Shown: positions 8,544 through 16,735 of the stretch, piece by piece
Numbering within the stretch: the first letter of the stretch is position 1
Layout of the letters: each line of letters opens with the position of its first letter
DNA from: Candidatus Kapaibacterium sp.
GTDB taxonomy: Bacteria; Bacteroidota; Ignavibacteria; Kapaibacteriales; Kapaibacteriaceae
Length of the DNA: 44,008 bases
Direction: 5' to 3'
NCBI GenBank assembly: GCA_026390655.1
Contig: JAPLFN010000121.1
Span: 35,488-79,495, forward strand
Translations under genes and position numbers: made by a program
The notes under the pieces: model-generated
The model's database searches: none
What the model saw: only the letters and a program-made list of their open reading frames with translations
What the model was told of the DNA's origin: nothing

Positions 8544-9506
8544 ATGAATCTTCAGATCCTGATCTCGAACCTAACGAATCCTACGTTGCTGTTCTTCCTT
8601 TTAGGAATAATTGCAGTGAGGGTAAAAAGCGATCTCGAGATTCCGGCATCAACTGCCAAGTTCATCAGTTTGTACCTGTTGTTCTCCATTGGGTTCAAGG
8701 GCGGACAAGAGCTTGCCCATAGCCCCTTCACAGCAGAGATTGCATGGTCGTGCCTCGCTGGATTAGTGATTGCGTCTGTCATACCTGCCTACACGTTCTT
8801 CATTCTCAAACGCAAGCTCACAGTTGCTGACGCGGGTGCAGTTGCCGCTGCGTATGGATCGGTGAGTGCGGTCACTTTTGTTGCTGCAACAACATACCTA
8901 GAGAGTCAAGGACTTACGTTCAGTGGCCATATGGTAGCGGTGATGGCCTTGATGGAATCGCCCGCGATCATCGTTGGTGTCATTCTCATCACTTTCTATG
9001 ATCGTGACAATCAAGGGGCCCTTGGAGTTCGCGACATCATTCATCACTCATTCACGAATGGAAGTGTGTTGATGATCACCGGTAGTCTCATCATTGGCAT
9101 CATCGCCGATGAAAAGGCAGCACTTGGAATCAAGCCATTCACAACAGACATCTTCAAAGGTTTTCTCGCCATCTTTTTGTTAGAGATGGGGCTTGTAGTG
9201 GGTAACAAACTGAAATCATTCTGGAGGTATGGCGTGTTCGCGATCGCCTTTGCGATCCTCATGCCCCTTATCAATGGCGTGGTGGTAGCGTACGCGAGTC
9301 AACTCATCACCCTTGACGTTGGCAATCGATTCATGTTTGCCGTCCTTGCCGCGAGCGCTTCCTACATTGCCGTTCCGGCTGCTATGCGACTAGCTTCGCC
9401 TAAGGCGGACCCAGGCCTCTATATCCCTATGGCCCTTGGTGTGACCTTCCCATTCAACATCACGGTGGGAATGCCGATCTATATGTGGATAGTTACGAGT
9501 TACTAG
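8544..9506 (+). CDS. sbtA: Sodium-dependent bicarbonate transporter family permease (SbtA-like)
   Basis: The 320-residue product is almost entirely hydrophobic, with roughly ten membrane segments. It shows family features of SbtA (DUF897): an N-terminal segment NPTLLFFLLGIIAVRVKSDL, then GFKGGQEL, a central AAAYGSVSAVTFVAATTYLE and VMALMESPAIIVG. SbtA proteins import bicarbonate with sodium, in cyanobacteria under control of a PII-like SbtB. No sbtB is seen nearby, so the substrate here is inferred. The start fits the family N-terminus, yet lies directly behind the terminator hairpin. The stop codon sits inside a GTTAC repeat and abuts the convergent DUF3817 gene. Confidence 0.85.
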   Translation: MNLQILISNLTNPTLLFFLLGIIAVRVKSDLEIPASTAKFISLYLLFSIGFKGGQELAHSPFTAEIAWSCLAGLVIASVIPAYTFFILKRKLTVADAGAVAAAYGSVSAVTFVAATTYLESQGLTFSGHMVAVMALMESPAIIVGVILITFYDRDNQGALGVRDIIHHSFTNGSVLMITGSLIIGIIADEKAALGIKPFTTDIFKGFLAIFLLEMGLVVGNKLKSFWRYGVFAIAFAILMPLINGVVVAYASQLITLDVGNRFMFAVLAASASYIAVPAAMRLASPKADPGLYIPMALGVTFPFNITVGMPIYMWIVTSY

Positions 9507-9513
9507 TTACGAG
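9491..9513. repeat. Three-unit AGTTACK repeat holding two stop codons
   Basis: AGTTACG, AGTTACT and AGTTACG follow each other at 9491-9511. The TAG stop of sbtA (9504-9506) and, on the other strand, the TAA stop of the DUF3817 gene (9507-9509) both lie inside these units. The units resemble the GTAAC array further right and the sucD-ndk spacer. Confidence 0.7.
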
Positions 9514-9773
9514 GGAGACTTGTTTGCAATCCGGATCGGTCCCAGTGGCAGAATCCCGGCGAACAATCCACATAACGTCTGTTTCCACGACCAGTCTTCT
9601 GCGTTCGACCTGCGAATGACCATGAAACAGTAGGCAACGAAAAGGACGCCATGGATCGGTCCTAGGATTTTCACACCCATAGGCTCATTGGCAAAGTACT
9701 TTAGTGGGACGGCTACAAGCAGTAGGAGCAAATAGCTTGTAACCTCGAGATAGGCGATTGTCGTGAAGAGCAT
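9507..9773 (-). CDS. DUF3817 family small integral membrane protein
   Basis: The 88-residue protein has three predicted membrane helices and the family pattern: an N-terminal LEVTSYLLLLLVAVPLKYF, then a central KILGPIHGVLFVAYC, and a C-terminal LCGLFAGILPLGPI. DUF3817 proteins (YdzA-like) are small membrane proteins without a defined function. The frame is open up to 9824, but I prefer the ATG at 9773 (MLFTTIAY) because the upstream 17 residues are hydrophilic and unlike the family. It is convergent with sbtA and shares no spacer with it. Confidence 0.8.
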   Translation of the reverse strand: MLFTTIAYLEVTSYLLLLLVAVPLKYFANEPMGVKILGPIHGVLFVAYCFMVIRRSNAEDWSWKQTLCGLFAGILPLGPIRIANKSPS

Positions 9774-9832
9774 GGTTGCAACGATACGGCAGCCATCGCG
9801 ATTTTCATTCGTGCAGAAAACCAAATTTGCCC

Positions 9833-9840
9833 TATATTTG
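9833..9840 (+). promoter_or_regulatory. Bacteroidota-type -7 element of the tRNA-Asn promoter
   Basis: TATATTTG matches the TAnnTTTG -7 consensus of the Bacteroidota housekeeping sigma factor. It ends 9 nt before the first base of the mature tRNA, the right distance for a start site near 9847. The -33 TTTG element is not clear; TTCG lies 21 nt upstream. Confidence 0.6.
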
Positions 9841-9849
9841 CAGTCCTAT

Positions 9850-9923
9850 TCCGCAGTAGCTCAGCTGGTTAGAGCATCTGACTGTTAATCAGAGGGTCCG
9901 GGGTTCAAGTCCCTGCTGCGGAG
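9850..9923 (+). tRNA. tRNA-Asn (GTT anticodon)
   Basis: The 74-nt cloverleaf is complete. The acceptor stem TCCGCAG (9850-9856) pairs with CTGCGGA (9916-9922), and the discriminator is G. The D-arm is GCTC...GAGC, and the anticodon arm is TCTGA-CTGTTAA-TCAGA with anticodon GTT at 9884-9886. The T-arm is CGGGG-TTCAAGT-CCCTG. The 3' CCA is not encoded, so it must be added after transcription. Its own promoter and terminator make it a single-gene unit. Confidence 0.97.
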
Positions 9924-9929
9924 CAGATG

Positions 9930-9965
9930 AAAGCGTCTTTTCACATCGTGAGAAGACGCTTTTTC
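9930..9965 (+). terminator. Strong intrinsic terminator after tRNA-Asn
   Basis: AAAGCGTCTTTTCAC pairs with GTGAGAAGACGCTTT (one T-G wobble) around a 3-nt loop, followed by a T run. The stem begins 6 nt after the tRNA 3' end. Confidence 0.88.
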
Positions 9966-10004
9966 GTATTCCCGAACATTGCTCGCATCTCCGTAACTCT
10001 GTTA

Positions 10005-10024
10005 CATCGGGCTAAAGCCCGATG
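10005..10024. repeat. Perfect 9-bp palindromic hairpin beside the GTAAC array
   Basis: CATCGGGCT pairs with AGCCCGATG with two bases between. It lies between a GTAACTCTGTTAC element (9992-10004) and the first unit of the tandem array. It may be a weak terminator or part of the repeat element; there is no T-run. Confidence 0.55.
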
Positions 10025-10027
10025 CTA

Positions 10028-10174
10028 GTAACCCGTAACCCGTAACCCTGTAACCCCGTAACCCCGTAACCCCGTAACCCTGTAACCCCGTAACCCCGTA
10101 ACCCCGTAACCCCGTAACCCTGTAACCCCGTAACCCTGTAACCCTGTTACCCCGTAACCCTGTAACCCCGTAAC
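10028..10174. repeat. GTAACCCY tandem array (two 7-mers and sixteen 8-mers)
   Basis: The array begins with two GTAACCC units, continues with sixteen 8-nt units (GTAACCCC or GTAACCCT, one GTTACCCC), and ends with a partial GTAAC. It lies in the gap between tRNA-Asn and recO and ends 7 nt before the recO ATG. The complementary strand reads GGGGTTAC repeatedly, so it offers many closely spaced G3-4 runs able to form G-quadruplexes. Frames through the array give repetitive Gly-Val-Thr peptides but these are not genes. Variation between the C and T ending units shows it is not a perfect recent expansion. Confidence 0.92.
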
Positions 10175-10181
10175 TTCCACT

Positions 10182-10883
10182 ATGATTGTATCTACGGAAG
10201 CAATTGTCCTCCATTCTCGTCGGTATGGCGACTCCTCACGGATCGTTACGCTGTACACGCGCGATCTTGGGAAGGTCTCGGTAGTAGCAAAAGGTGCACG
10301 GACCCTAAAGTCCTCCTTTGGGGCGGCCTTGGAGCCCCTTGGATTTATTCGGTGCACGATTTACCATGGTAGGAACAGGGACCTTCACACGCTGTCCGCT
10401 GCCGAAACACTTGCTACCAGACGTCGGCTAGGGGGCTCCTTGGACCTCTTGCGTGCCGGACTTCTCATGTGCGACTCTCTTGTGCGAACACAGGCTCCTG
10501 AGCAGCCTGATGGTAGAGTGTTTGAATTGTTGAAAGAATCTCTCGAACAACTCGAGATCACCGAAGAGTCACATGCCTATAGTTTAAGTCTTTCCATGCG
10601 CCTTTCTCTGGCGGAGATCATGGGTTTTGGTCTACCCGCCTCACCGTCTCCAATGGGATCTGTAGTGCGTATTGACGTCACAGATGGTGTTGCACGACGT
10701 GATGGTGAAGAGGGGTTGCGCTTATCACACACAGTGTATTCTCACGTACTCACCGCCCTAGAATGCGATACGACGGAGATCGCCGAACAGGATCAGATGG
10801 AGCTGGAAAGTTTCATTTCTCTCTACTTTTCCCACCATCTTGGTAAGCGCATCACCTCAAGCGCATTTAATGCGCTCCGCTGA
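10182..10883 (+). CDS. recO: DNA repair protein RecO
   Basis: RecO anneals single-stranded DNA and, with RecR, loads RecA at gaps. The 233-residue product starts with the family's OB-fold segment: TEAIVLHSRRYGDSSRIVTLYT, here residues 5-26 (split as TEAIVLHSRRYG and DSSRIVTLYT), then GKVSVVAKGAR. The helical C-terminal part follows. The Cys-rich zinc-binding loop of many RecO proteins is not evident: the corresponding GFGLPASPSPMG region has no Cys. The start ATG sits 7 nt after the GTAAC array, so array length could affect the spacing of any upstream promoter. Confidence 0.88.
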   Translation: MIVSTEAIVLHSRRYGDSSRIVTLYTRDLGKVSVVAKGARTLKSSFGAALEPLGFIRCTIYHGRNRDLHTLSAAETLATRRRLGGSLDLLRAGLLMCDSLVRTQAPEQPDGRVFELLKESLEQLEITEESHAYSLSLSMRLSLAEIMGFGLPASPSPMGSVVRIDVTDGVARRDGEEGLRLSHTVYSHVLTALECDTTEIAEQDQMELESFISLYFSHHLGKRITSSAFNALR

Positions 10884-10899
10884 AACCGTATATTGAGAC

Positions 10900-12192
10900 A
10901 TGGTCGGAAACATTGCTCTAACGCTGTTCTTTGTGTTCCTCAACGGGTTCTTTGTTGCGGCTGAGTTCGCGATCGTCAAGGTTCGCGCGTCGCAGATAGA
11001 ACTCAAGGCCCGGGAAGGCAATTTCCTTGCGGGCATTGCCAAACACATTCTCGAGCATCTCGACTCATACCTCAGCGCATCTCAGCTTGGAATAACGCTT
11101 GCCTCTCTCGGCCTGGGGTGGATCGGCGAAAGCGTGGTCTCTTCCATAGTACGAGATCTAGCCGTGAACATCGGTCTTACGCTTGAGCCGTCGATCCTTC
11201 ATACAGTGTCGATCATCATTGCCTTTGCCATCATCACTGTACTGCACATCGTGGTTGGCGAACAGGCACCAAAAACATTTGCGATACGACGTTCAGAAAC
11301 AGTGGCCCTCGCTGTTGCAATTCCGATGCGCATCTTCTTCATTGTTTTTCGTCCGCTGATCTACGTGCTCAATTGGATGTCAAACGCAATGCTTAGCATG
11401 GTAGGCATCGAGCCTGCAGCCGAACACGACGTCCACTCACCAGAAGAACTTCGCTACCTTATCGCTGAAAGCTCCAAGCAAGGGGCTCTGGAGATCTCTG
11501 AACAAGAGCTCATTGATAACGTGTTTGAATTCACGGAGACAACGGCCGCGCAGGTGATGGTTCCGAGATCAAAGATCGTTGCATTGGATCACGCATTGCC
11601 TGTTGATGGACTTCTTGACCGCGTGATGAATGAGGGATATTCCCGACTGCCTGTCTACAAGGGGTCGATCGATCACATCGTAGGGATCGTGTATGCGAAG
11701 GATCTTCTGACGCTTATGCACCATAAGGATCTCATCATCCTGCAGGATATTCTACACGCCCCCTATGTTGTCCAGGAAGATGTGAAGATCAAGCGACTGC
11801 TGAGAGATATGCAGCGCGATAAGGTGCATCTCGCCATCGTGATCGATGAGTATGGCGGCACTGCCGGTATGCTCACTCTTGAAGATATCATCGAGGAGCT
11901 TGTTGGAAGTATTCAGGATGAATATGACGACGAAGCACCTCTCGTACAACAGCACGTCTCTGGAGTGTACGAACTTGATGCTTCAATCCGCATCGATGAA
12001 GCCAATGATCTTCTACCGATTGCTCTTCCAGAGAGAGAAGACTATGAGACGCTCGGTGGATTGATCAATGTCTGGGCGGGCAGAATACCGCCTACAGGCG
12101 ACGTGGTACTTCTCGATGATTATGAATGCACGATCCTAGAGAGCACACCTCGACGTGTGGAACGTGTCCGACTTATTGCACGTAGCGTATAG
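10900..12192 (+). CDS. CNNM/CBS-domain membrane protein (hemolysin-C / CorC family)
   Basis: The 430-residue protein has an N-terminal CNNM (DUF21) domain with about four membrane segments, beginning ALTLFFVFLNGFFVAAEFA and including ASLGLGWIGE and HIVVGEQAPKTFAI. Two CBS domains follow: VMVPRSKIVALD begins the first, near residue 220, and GYSRLPVYKG is typical of it. The C-terminal CorC_HlyC domain contains DEYGGTAGMLTLEDIIEEL. Family members are linked to magnesium or other cation efflux and to metal tolerance; the hemolysin name is historical. It starts 16 nt after recO and the next gene follows within 3 nt, suggesting one transcript. Confidence 0.9.
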   Translation: MVGNIALTLFFVFLNGFFVAAEFAIVKVRASQIELKAREGNFLAGIAKHILEHLDSYLSASQLGITLASLGLGWIGESVVSSIVRDLAVNIGLTLEPSILHTVSIIIAFAIITVLHIVVGEQAPKTFAIRRSETVALAVAIPMRIFFIVFRPLIYVLNWMSNAMLSMVGIEPAAEHDVHSPEELRYLIAESSKQGALEISEQELIDNVFEFTETTAAQVMVPRSKIVALDHALPVDGLLDRVMNEGYSRLPVYKGSIDHIVGIVYAKDLLTLMHHKDLIILQDILHAPYVVQEDVKIKRLLRDMQRDKVHLAIVIDEYGGTAGMLTLEDIIEELVGSIQDEYDDEAPLVQQHVSGVYELDASIRIDEANDLLPIALPEREDYETLGGLINVWAGRIPPTGDVVLLDDYECTILESTPRRVERVRLIARSV

Positions 12193-12194
12193 AA

Positions 12195-13523
12195 ATGATG
12201 ATACGCTCGGCCTTCTTGTTCTTCTGCGTTTACTTGGTTTCCGCGTGCTCTTCGGTGCCGCCGCGTTTGGCCGGGTTGAAAAACTGTCCGCAAGCCAGCG
12301 TCGTTACTACGATGAAGGTGCCGTATCCGATCATCCTCCTTCATGGCCTTGGACAAAAAGCTGATGTGTGGCATGGAGCGGCAACTCAGTATTTCTCCAA
12401 GGACCTCGGACTCTCGTACGGTGGCGATCTCCGCGTAGATAGCACAGGTAGGCTCAACGTGGCTGGACCTAATGGAGGGGATGCGGATTTCTATACAGTT
12501 GCGTTCTCCGATCCACACGATTCAGTGAACGCGTGGCGCGATGAACTCGAGACCTGTATCGCCCATGTCCTTGCTGCAACTGGTGCAGATCGTGTGATCC
12601 TTGTGGGCTATAGTATGGGCGGCCTAGCGGCACGCGCATATCTCGTTAAGCGCTTCACAGATCATCATGTAAAGAGACTGATCACGATTGGTACGCCCCA
12701 TCTCGGATCTCCGTATGCTCGCATCTGGACGTGGAAAGCGGCAATGGAGGAGTGCGTTCGCCAGCAGAATGTGATCATTGCACAGCCATGCAAGGCTGCA
12801 CTTGCTGCAATACAGGGCTCCGAGGGAGACGTACCCTATGATGCGCCCGCGGTGAGAGACCTACGAAGACCGGAAGATGGAGGCGACTTCTTGCGCAAAC
12901 TTTCCAAGTACGCGCACCCGCTCGATGTGGAGTACGTGAGCGTCATTGGCGATGTGAATCTTCTCGATGAGGTCAAGAATTTGCGCAGCGGCTCTGTTCA
13001 GGAGATCCTGAGAAAGGTGCTTTCTGTTGGAGGGGGCTCTGTGTCTGAACTCTTTGAATCGGGAGACGGAGTGGTGAGTACAAAGAGTCAGGACATCATG
13101 AACATTGAATACTTTACCGTTGACAGATCTCGCAGAAGAATGGCTCGCGTTATCAACGTTGGAAGTATTCACGTAGATCATCTTGCCAAGAACACAGATG
13201 TACAACGGATGATTCTTGATGAGAAGGCAGAGTACAAGGGTTCATCAATGTGCATCATTGATGGCGTGCCAAACGCGGTCGTTGATATTGCCGATCACAT
13301 TCCTGCCCAATGCGAAGTATCGATCGACGTAGTCGGTGAGAGATCTTTTCGATTTCATGCACCACGCGGTAGTGCGCAACTCTGCAGAACATCGGATGGA
13401 ATTGTTGCTCGTTTTCTTGTCCCGATAACGGGCGTTCCCCTCGAGACAACATCCCCATATACCATCAAGATCACGATCACGAATACCTTTGGGTATACAA
13501 CTACGGCTTCGGTGCTGTGGTGA
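12195..13523 (+). CDS. Lipase-like alpha/beta hydrolase, lipoprotein
   Basis: A short N-terminal signal ends in a lipobox (VSACSS), so the mature protein is probably a lipoprotein of about 425 residues. The alpha/beta-hydrolase core shows PIILLHGLGQKADVW near residue 45 and the nucleophile elbow GYSMGGLAARAY with Ser near 140. TIGTPHLGSP follows, as in triacylglycerol lipases and PGAP1-like enzymes. A GDGVVS segment and a later HVDH could supply the acid and His of the triad. The C-terminal about 100 residues look like an extra beta domain. The substrate is not predictable. It starts 2 nt after the CNNM gene and overlaps the convergent DUF3298 gene by 23 bases. Confidence 0.8.
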   Translation: MMIRSAFLFFCVYLVSACSSVPPRLAGLKNCPQASVVTTMKVPYPIILLHGLGQKADVWHGAATQYFSKDLGLSYGGDLRVDSTGRLNVAGPNGGDADFYTVAFSDPHDSVNAWRDELETCIAHVLAATGADRVILVGYSMGGLAARAYLVKRFTDHHVKRLITIGTPHLGSPYARIWTWKAAMEECVRQQNVIIAQPCKAALAAIQGSEGDVPYDAPAVRDLRRPEDGGDFLRKLSKYAHPLDVEYVSVIGDVNLLDEVKNLRSGSVQEILRKVLSVGGGSVSELFESGDGVVSTKSQDIMNIEYFTVDRSRRRMARVINVGSIHVDHLAKNTDVQRMILDEKAEYKGSSMCIIDGVPNAVVDIADHIPAQCEVSIDVVGERSFRFHAPRGSAQLCRTSDGIVARFLVPITGVPLETTSPYTIKITITNTFGYTTTASVLW

Positions 13524-14268
13524 TTACTTCTGAATAAGGGATTGTAACTTTGATTTGCCCCATTGAGTAGGGGGCTATCTCGTACTGATTATAGAGCAGA
13601 ACGAAACCCGATGAATCTACCCCGATCTCCTTCGGAAGCACAAACTTTTCGTCTTTGAACCAAAAGCCCTTGCTGTCATACGTCTCAGATGGTCTCATTC
13701 CTTGCTGTGCACGAAATGCATGCTCTGCTACGGTAGAAAACGCAACCGTATCGGCAACGAGATCTTTCCATTGAAGTGAAGCGCCATCGGCGCTCCGAGC
13801 AATGAGGAAATGAATGGTCGTTGATCCATGCGCGCCACCGGTGAACATATAGGCGTGTTGCAGAAGACATACGATGCTGTCCCAGCGCAACACTGTGTCC
13901 TTGCCGATCATCGTCCACATGCCGGAAGCAGCCTCAGGAAACTCGTTTCTGAACGCCATACATCTCGACATAAACGACTCCGCTGCTGTTCTAACATCGT
14001 GCGGCATAGGACTCTCGCTGTGATAGTCTACTAGCAGGTCAATGTAGAATGACGAGGTTCGATCATGAATTGCATGCGTGAAAACAGTGTCGCCTGTAAA
14101 CCGAACCAATGATATCCGGACACCCTCACCTGAATCAGGTTTTATAGATACGATCGAATCATGATATGAATGTTGTGCCGGCACGACGACAGGGGGGCGA
14201 GAGGTGCAGCAAACAAAAACGGCGACCAAAAAGGCCGCCGTTGTGATCGTCTTTAAAAACAAAAACAT
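13501..14268 (-). CDS. DUF3298/DUF4163-type lipoprotein (RsiV C-terminal domain-like)
   Basis: The 255-residue product has a signal with a lipobox-like VFVCCTS. Family features are the TGGAHGSTTIHF motif of DUF4163, about residue 150, and the C-terminal LYNQYEIAPYSMGQIKVTIPY segment of DUF3298 (in parts NQYEIAPYSMG and IKVTIPYSEV). These domains occur in Firmicutes anti-sigma factor RsiV, which binds lysozyme, and in many exported proteins of unknown role. The function here is unknown. It is 3 nt downstream of the T9SS cargo gene on the same strand and is probably co-transcribed with it. Confidence 0.78.
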   Translation of the reverse strand: MFLFLKTITTAAFLVAVFVCCTSRPPVVVPAQHSYHDSIVSIKPDSGEGVRISLVRFTGDTVFTHAIHDRTSSFYIDLLVDYHSESPMPHDVRTAAESFMSRCMAFRNEFPEAASGMWTMIGKDTVLRWDSIVCLLQHAYMFTGGAHGSTTIHFLIARSADGASLQWKDLVADTVAFSTVAEHAFRAQQGMRPSETYDSKGFWFKDEKFVLPKEIGVDSSGFVLLYNQYEIAPYSMGQIKVTIPYSEVITTAPKP

Positions 14269-14271
14269 TCC

Positions 14272-14967
14272 TTACTTCGCAAGCATGAGGGGCTTGGTGT
14301 CTGTGAAGCCCGGAGCGGACATCACAACGTAATACAGCGCTGAGCTCATGTTGCTGTCTTTAGTGTTGATCGTAACGCTGTGGTCGCCAGCAGGAAGTAC
14401 GTCGTTCACAACTGTTGCAACAACGTTGCCTACCAGATCAACAATGCGGACTGTTACCATCGCCGTTTCGCGTGTGGTGAATCCTACCATCGCGCTCTCG
14501 TGAACCGGATTTGGCGACACGTCCTTTAACTCAAAGGCCGAGGTTGTTGTACCATTTGTTCCGGCCACACCTTGATCGTTTCCAATCTGAGAGTTGACCT
14601 GGAATGCGCGACGCTCTACCGTTACACGTATAGGATTTGACTCAACGGTTGCACATGGACTTGCCATCTTGACCGTGTACACCCCGTTCATTTCCGCAGA
14701 AGCGATCGGATACTTCAAGTCCTGGCCTGTTTCGTTGGGGATCATCACGCCATCCTTGAACCACTGAATGCGGTAAAAGCTGACATCCTGACCCTTGTTC
14801 ACTGTCAAAAGGAACTCACCACCGGCAGGCATGAGCTTTACTGTGGCACCTGTAGCACCGTCCACATTCGCGTGGCGCGGGGTTGGGATTATCGTAATGG
14901 ATATGCCCGCTGAGGCCATTGAAACCAGAGCGGCAAACGAGACGATGGCAGTAATGAGACGACGCAT
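14272..14967 (-). CDS. Small secreted protein with Ig-like domain and T9SS sorting domain
   Basis: The 231-residue protein has a signal peptide (about residues 1-20, ending SMASAG). An Ig-like segment follows, with SFYRIQWFKDGVMIPNETGQ and a GVYTVKMASPCATVESNPI strand region. The C-terminal domain starts at LKDVSPNPVHESAMVGF and has the build of T9SS type A sorting domains: SPNP, then a VRIVDLVGNVV strand, then LPAGDHSVTIN. T9SS cargo crosses the outer membrane and is anchored or released at the surface. The ligand or role is unknown. It is divergent from lpxB with 65 bases between starts. Confidence 0.8.
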   Translation of the reverse strand: MRRLITAIVSFAALVSMASAGISITIIPTPRHANVDGATGATVKLMPAGGEFLLTVNKGQDVSFYRIQWFKDGVMIPNETGQDLKYPIASAEMNGVYTVKMASPCATVESNPIRVTVERRAFQVNSQIGNDQGVAGTNGTTTSAFELKDVSPNPVHESAMVGFTTRETAMVTVRIVDLVGNVVATVVNDVLPAGDHSVTINTKDSNMSSALYYVVMSAPGFTDTKPLMLAK

Positions 14968-15032
14968 AGATATTCCTGTATTGGTCAGTGACTCGAATAT
15001 ACCGAGTTTGCAGTCATCATTTAACGTGCCAA

Positions 15033-16148
15033 ATGCCCATCGACCCTCATCACGGTACTAGAATCTTCATAACCGCCGGCGATCCCTCGGGAGACGCCCA
15101 TGCCGCGCGGTTGATGGCAGAGATCCGAAAACGCATTCCTGACGTGATTTTTGAGGGTTTTGGCGGTCAGGCCATGGAGCTCGAGGGTCTGCGATCCCTG
15201 GCCCACATCAAGGATCTTGCTGTAACGGGCTTCTGGGAGGTCGCCAAACGATACCGGTATTTCAGCTCCCTCTTAAAGAAATGCGAACACGTAATAGCCA
15301 AAACCAGGCCCGTGCTTTTCATCCCGGTGGACTATCCGGGCTTTAACATGCGTCTTGCCGCGCGAGTCCACTCGCACCGGCTACGAGTGGCATGGTACAT
15401 TGCTCCACAGTTGTGGGCATGGGGCGAAAAACGCGCAAAGGAATTGGCGCGTGCTGTGGACCGGCTGCTCGTGGTGTTTCCCTTCGAAGTTGAGTTTTTT
15501 GCCAAGCATGGTATTCGTGCTGAGTATGTGGGCCACCCACTTTCGGAGACCTCTGACCAATCTGCGGCGTCTGCCCGTTCGAGTACGCAGATCCTCTTGA
15601 TGCCCGGTTCTCGGAAGCAAGAGATCCATCATCACGTTCCTCTTTTAGCGGACGTAGTGGATCGGCTTCAGAATTCACATCCAGAGCTAACATTCGTTGT
15701 GGCAAAAGCGCGTAACGTAGACACACGAAGTTTGAAGCCCCTTGAAAAGCGTGGAGTGACTATCACAGAAAACGTTGAATACGCGATGCAAACGTCATGT
15801 GCAGGGTTGATCAAGGCCGGCACTTCCACCTTGGAAGCGGCGATAAGGGGGCTACCCTTTTCTACCTTCTACCGCACGTCACCAATAACCTACCAGGTGA
15901 GCAAGCGACTTGTGAACGTGACGTCAGTTACGATGATGAATCTTCTTTTGAACAAACAGGTGATTCACGAGTTCATTCAAGGTAACGCAACGGCTGAGAA
16001 CTTAGAGGGTGAAGTACGCGAACTTGTCTTCGGTGAAGAGCGACGTAAGGAATTGCTATCAGCAATGACCGAAGTACGCTCGATGCTTTCAGGGGGCGGA
16101 GCAAGTGCGCGCGCAGCCGAAGTTATTGCTGCGATGGTGCAGCGATGA
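15033..16148 (+). CDS. lpxB: Lipid-A-disaccharide synthase
   Basis: LpxB joins lipid X to UDP-2,3-diacylglucosamine to form the lipid A disaccharide at the inner membrane. The product (371 residues) has ITAGDPSGDAHAARLM at the N-terminus, PVDYPGFNMRLA near 95, YIAPQLWAWGEKRAK near 120, EYVGHPL near 165, LLMPGSRKQEI near 190, and AGLIKAGTSTLEAAIRGLPF near 260. The frame is open back to 14988, but the family begins at GTRIFITAGDPSGD, so the ATG at 15033 is preferred. It overlaps the next gene by ATGA and forms a lipid A operon with it and lpxK. Confidence 0.94.
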   Translation: MPIDPHHGTRIFITAGDPSGDAHAARLMAEIRKRIPDVIFEGFGGQAMELEGLRSLAHIKDLAVTGFWEVAKRYRYFSSLLKKCEHVIAKTRPVLFIPVDYPGFNMRLAARVHSHRLRVAWYIAPQLWAWGEKRAKELARAVDRLLVVFPFEVEFFAKHGIRAEYVGHPLSETSDQSAASARSSTQILLMPGSRKQEIHHHVPLLADVVDRLQNSHPELTFVVAKARNVDTRSLKPLEKRGVTITENVEYAMQTSCAGLIKAGTSTLEAAIRGLPFSTFYRTSPITYQVSKRLVNVTSVTMMNLLLNKQVIHEFIQGNATAENLEGEVRELVFGEERRKELLSAMTEVRSMLSGGGASARAAEVIAAMVQR

Positions 16149-16735
16149 AGTCGACCATTGCTTCTGCTGCGATACGTGCTCTTGCTCGCACATGGTCGGT
16201 GACGATCGAGGGGAGGTTCCCTACCGGACCGTGCATCGTTGCGTTCTGGCACGGTGAAATGCTTCCGGTGTGGTTTGCCTTCCGTGCGCTGAGACCAGTG
16301 GCATTAGTAAGTCCGAGTACCGATGGTGCCATCCTCGCTACATTACTATCAGACTGGGGCTATGAGGTGGTGATAGGGTCCTCTTCTCGCGGGGGTAAGG
16401 AAGCCTTGCAGGTGCTTGTGGAGCAGGCAGCGCACAATGTTGTCCTCATTACACCTGATGGACCGCGTGGTCCGGCACATGTTGCCAAACCGGGAGCGGT
16501 TATCGCAGCGCATCGTGCGGGCGTACCGTTGATCCTTGTTCGCATGCGCTCAACACGAACGAAGTCCTTCACAAAATCATGGGACCGATTTCAACTTCCG
16601 CTTCCATTCGCTCAGATTACGCTTCATGTTTCTGCTCCAATTGATGTTCCCGCGCATCTCTCGCGTGAAGAGATCGATGCGATGATCATTGAGGTCACCG
16701 AACATTTGCATCGGTTGGGGAGTGTAACGTGCTAG
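16145..16735 (+). CDS. DUF374 lysophospholipid acyltransferase family protein
   Basis: The 196-residue protein shows the DUF374 pattern: IVAFWHGEMLPVWFAF near residue 31, STDGAILATLLSDWGYEVVIGSSSRGG near 57-83 (in parts STDGAILATLL and VVIGSSSRGG), then VLITPDGPRGPAHVAKPG near 98. These proteins are relatives of LpxL/PlsC acyltransferases, and a role in lipid A or glycerolipid acylation is inferred from its place between lpxB and lpxK. It overlaps both neighbours (ATGA with lpxB, 7 nt with lpxK). Confidence 0.88.
   Translation: MKSTIASAAIRALARTWSVTIEGRFPTGPCIVAFWHGEMLPVWFAFRALRPVALVSPSTDGAILATLLSDWGYEVVIGSSSRGGKEALQVLVEQAAHNVVLITPDGPRGPAHVAKPGAVIAAHRAGVPLILVRMRSTRTKSFTKSWDRFQLPLPFAQITLHVSAPIDVPAHLSREEIDAMIIEVTEHLHRLGSVTC

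Noticed and set aside
10028-10174. CRISPR array
   Set aside because: Units are 7-8 nt with no spacers and no cas genes nearby, so this is a simple tandem repeat.
10002-10357. Minus-strand open frames with repeated GYGVTGLRGYG-like peptides
   Set aside because: They are translations of the GTAACCCC tandem array running into antisense recO; the repeat is nucleotide-driven and there is no coding support.
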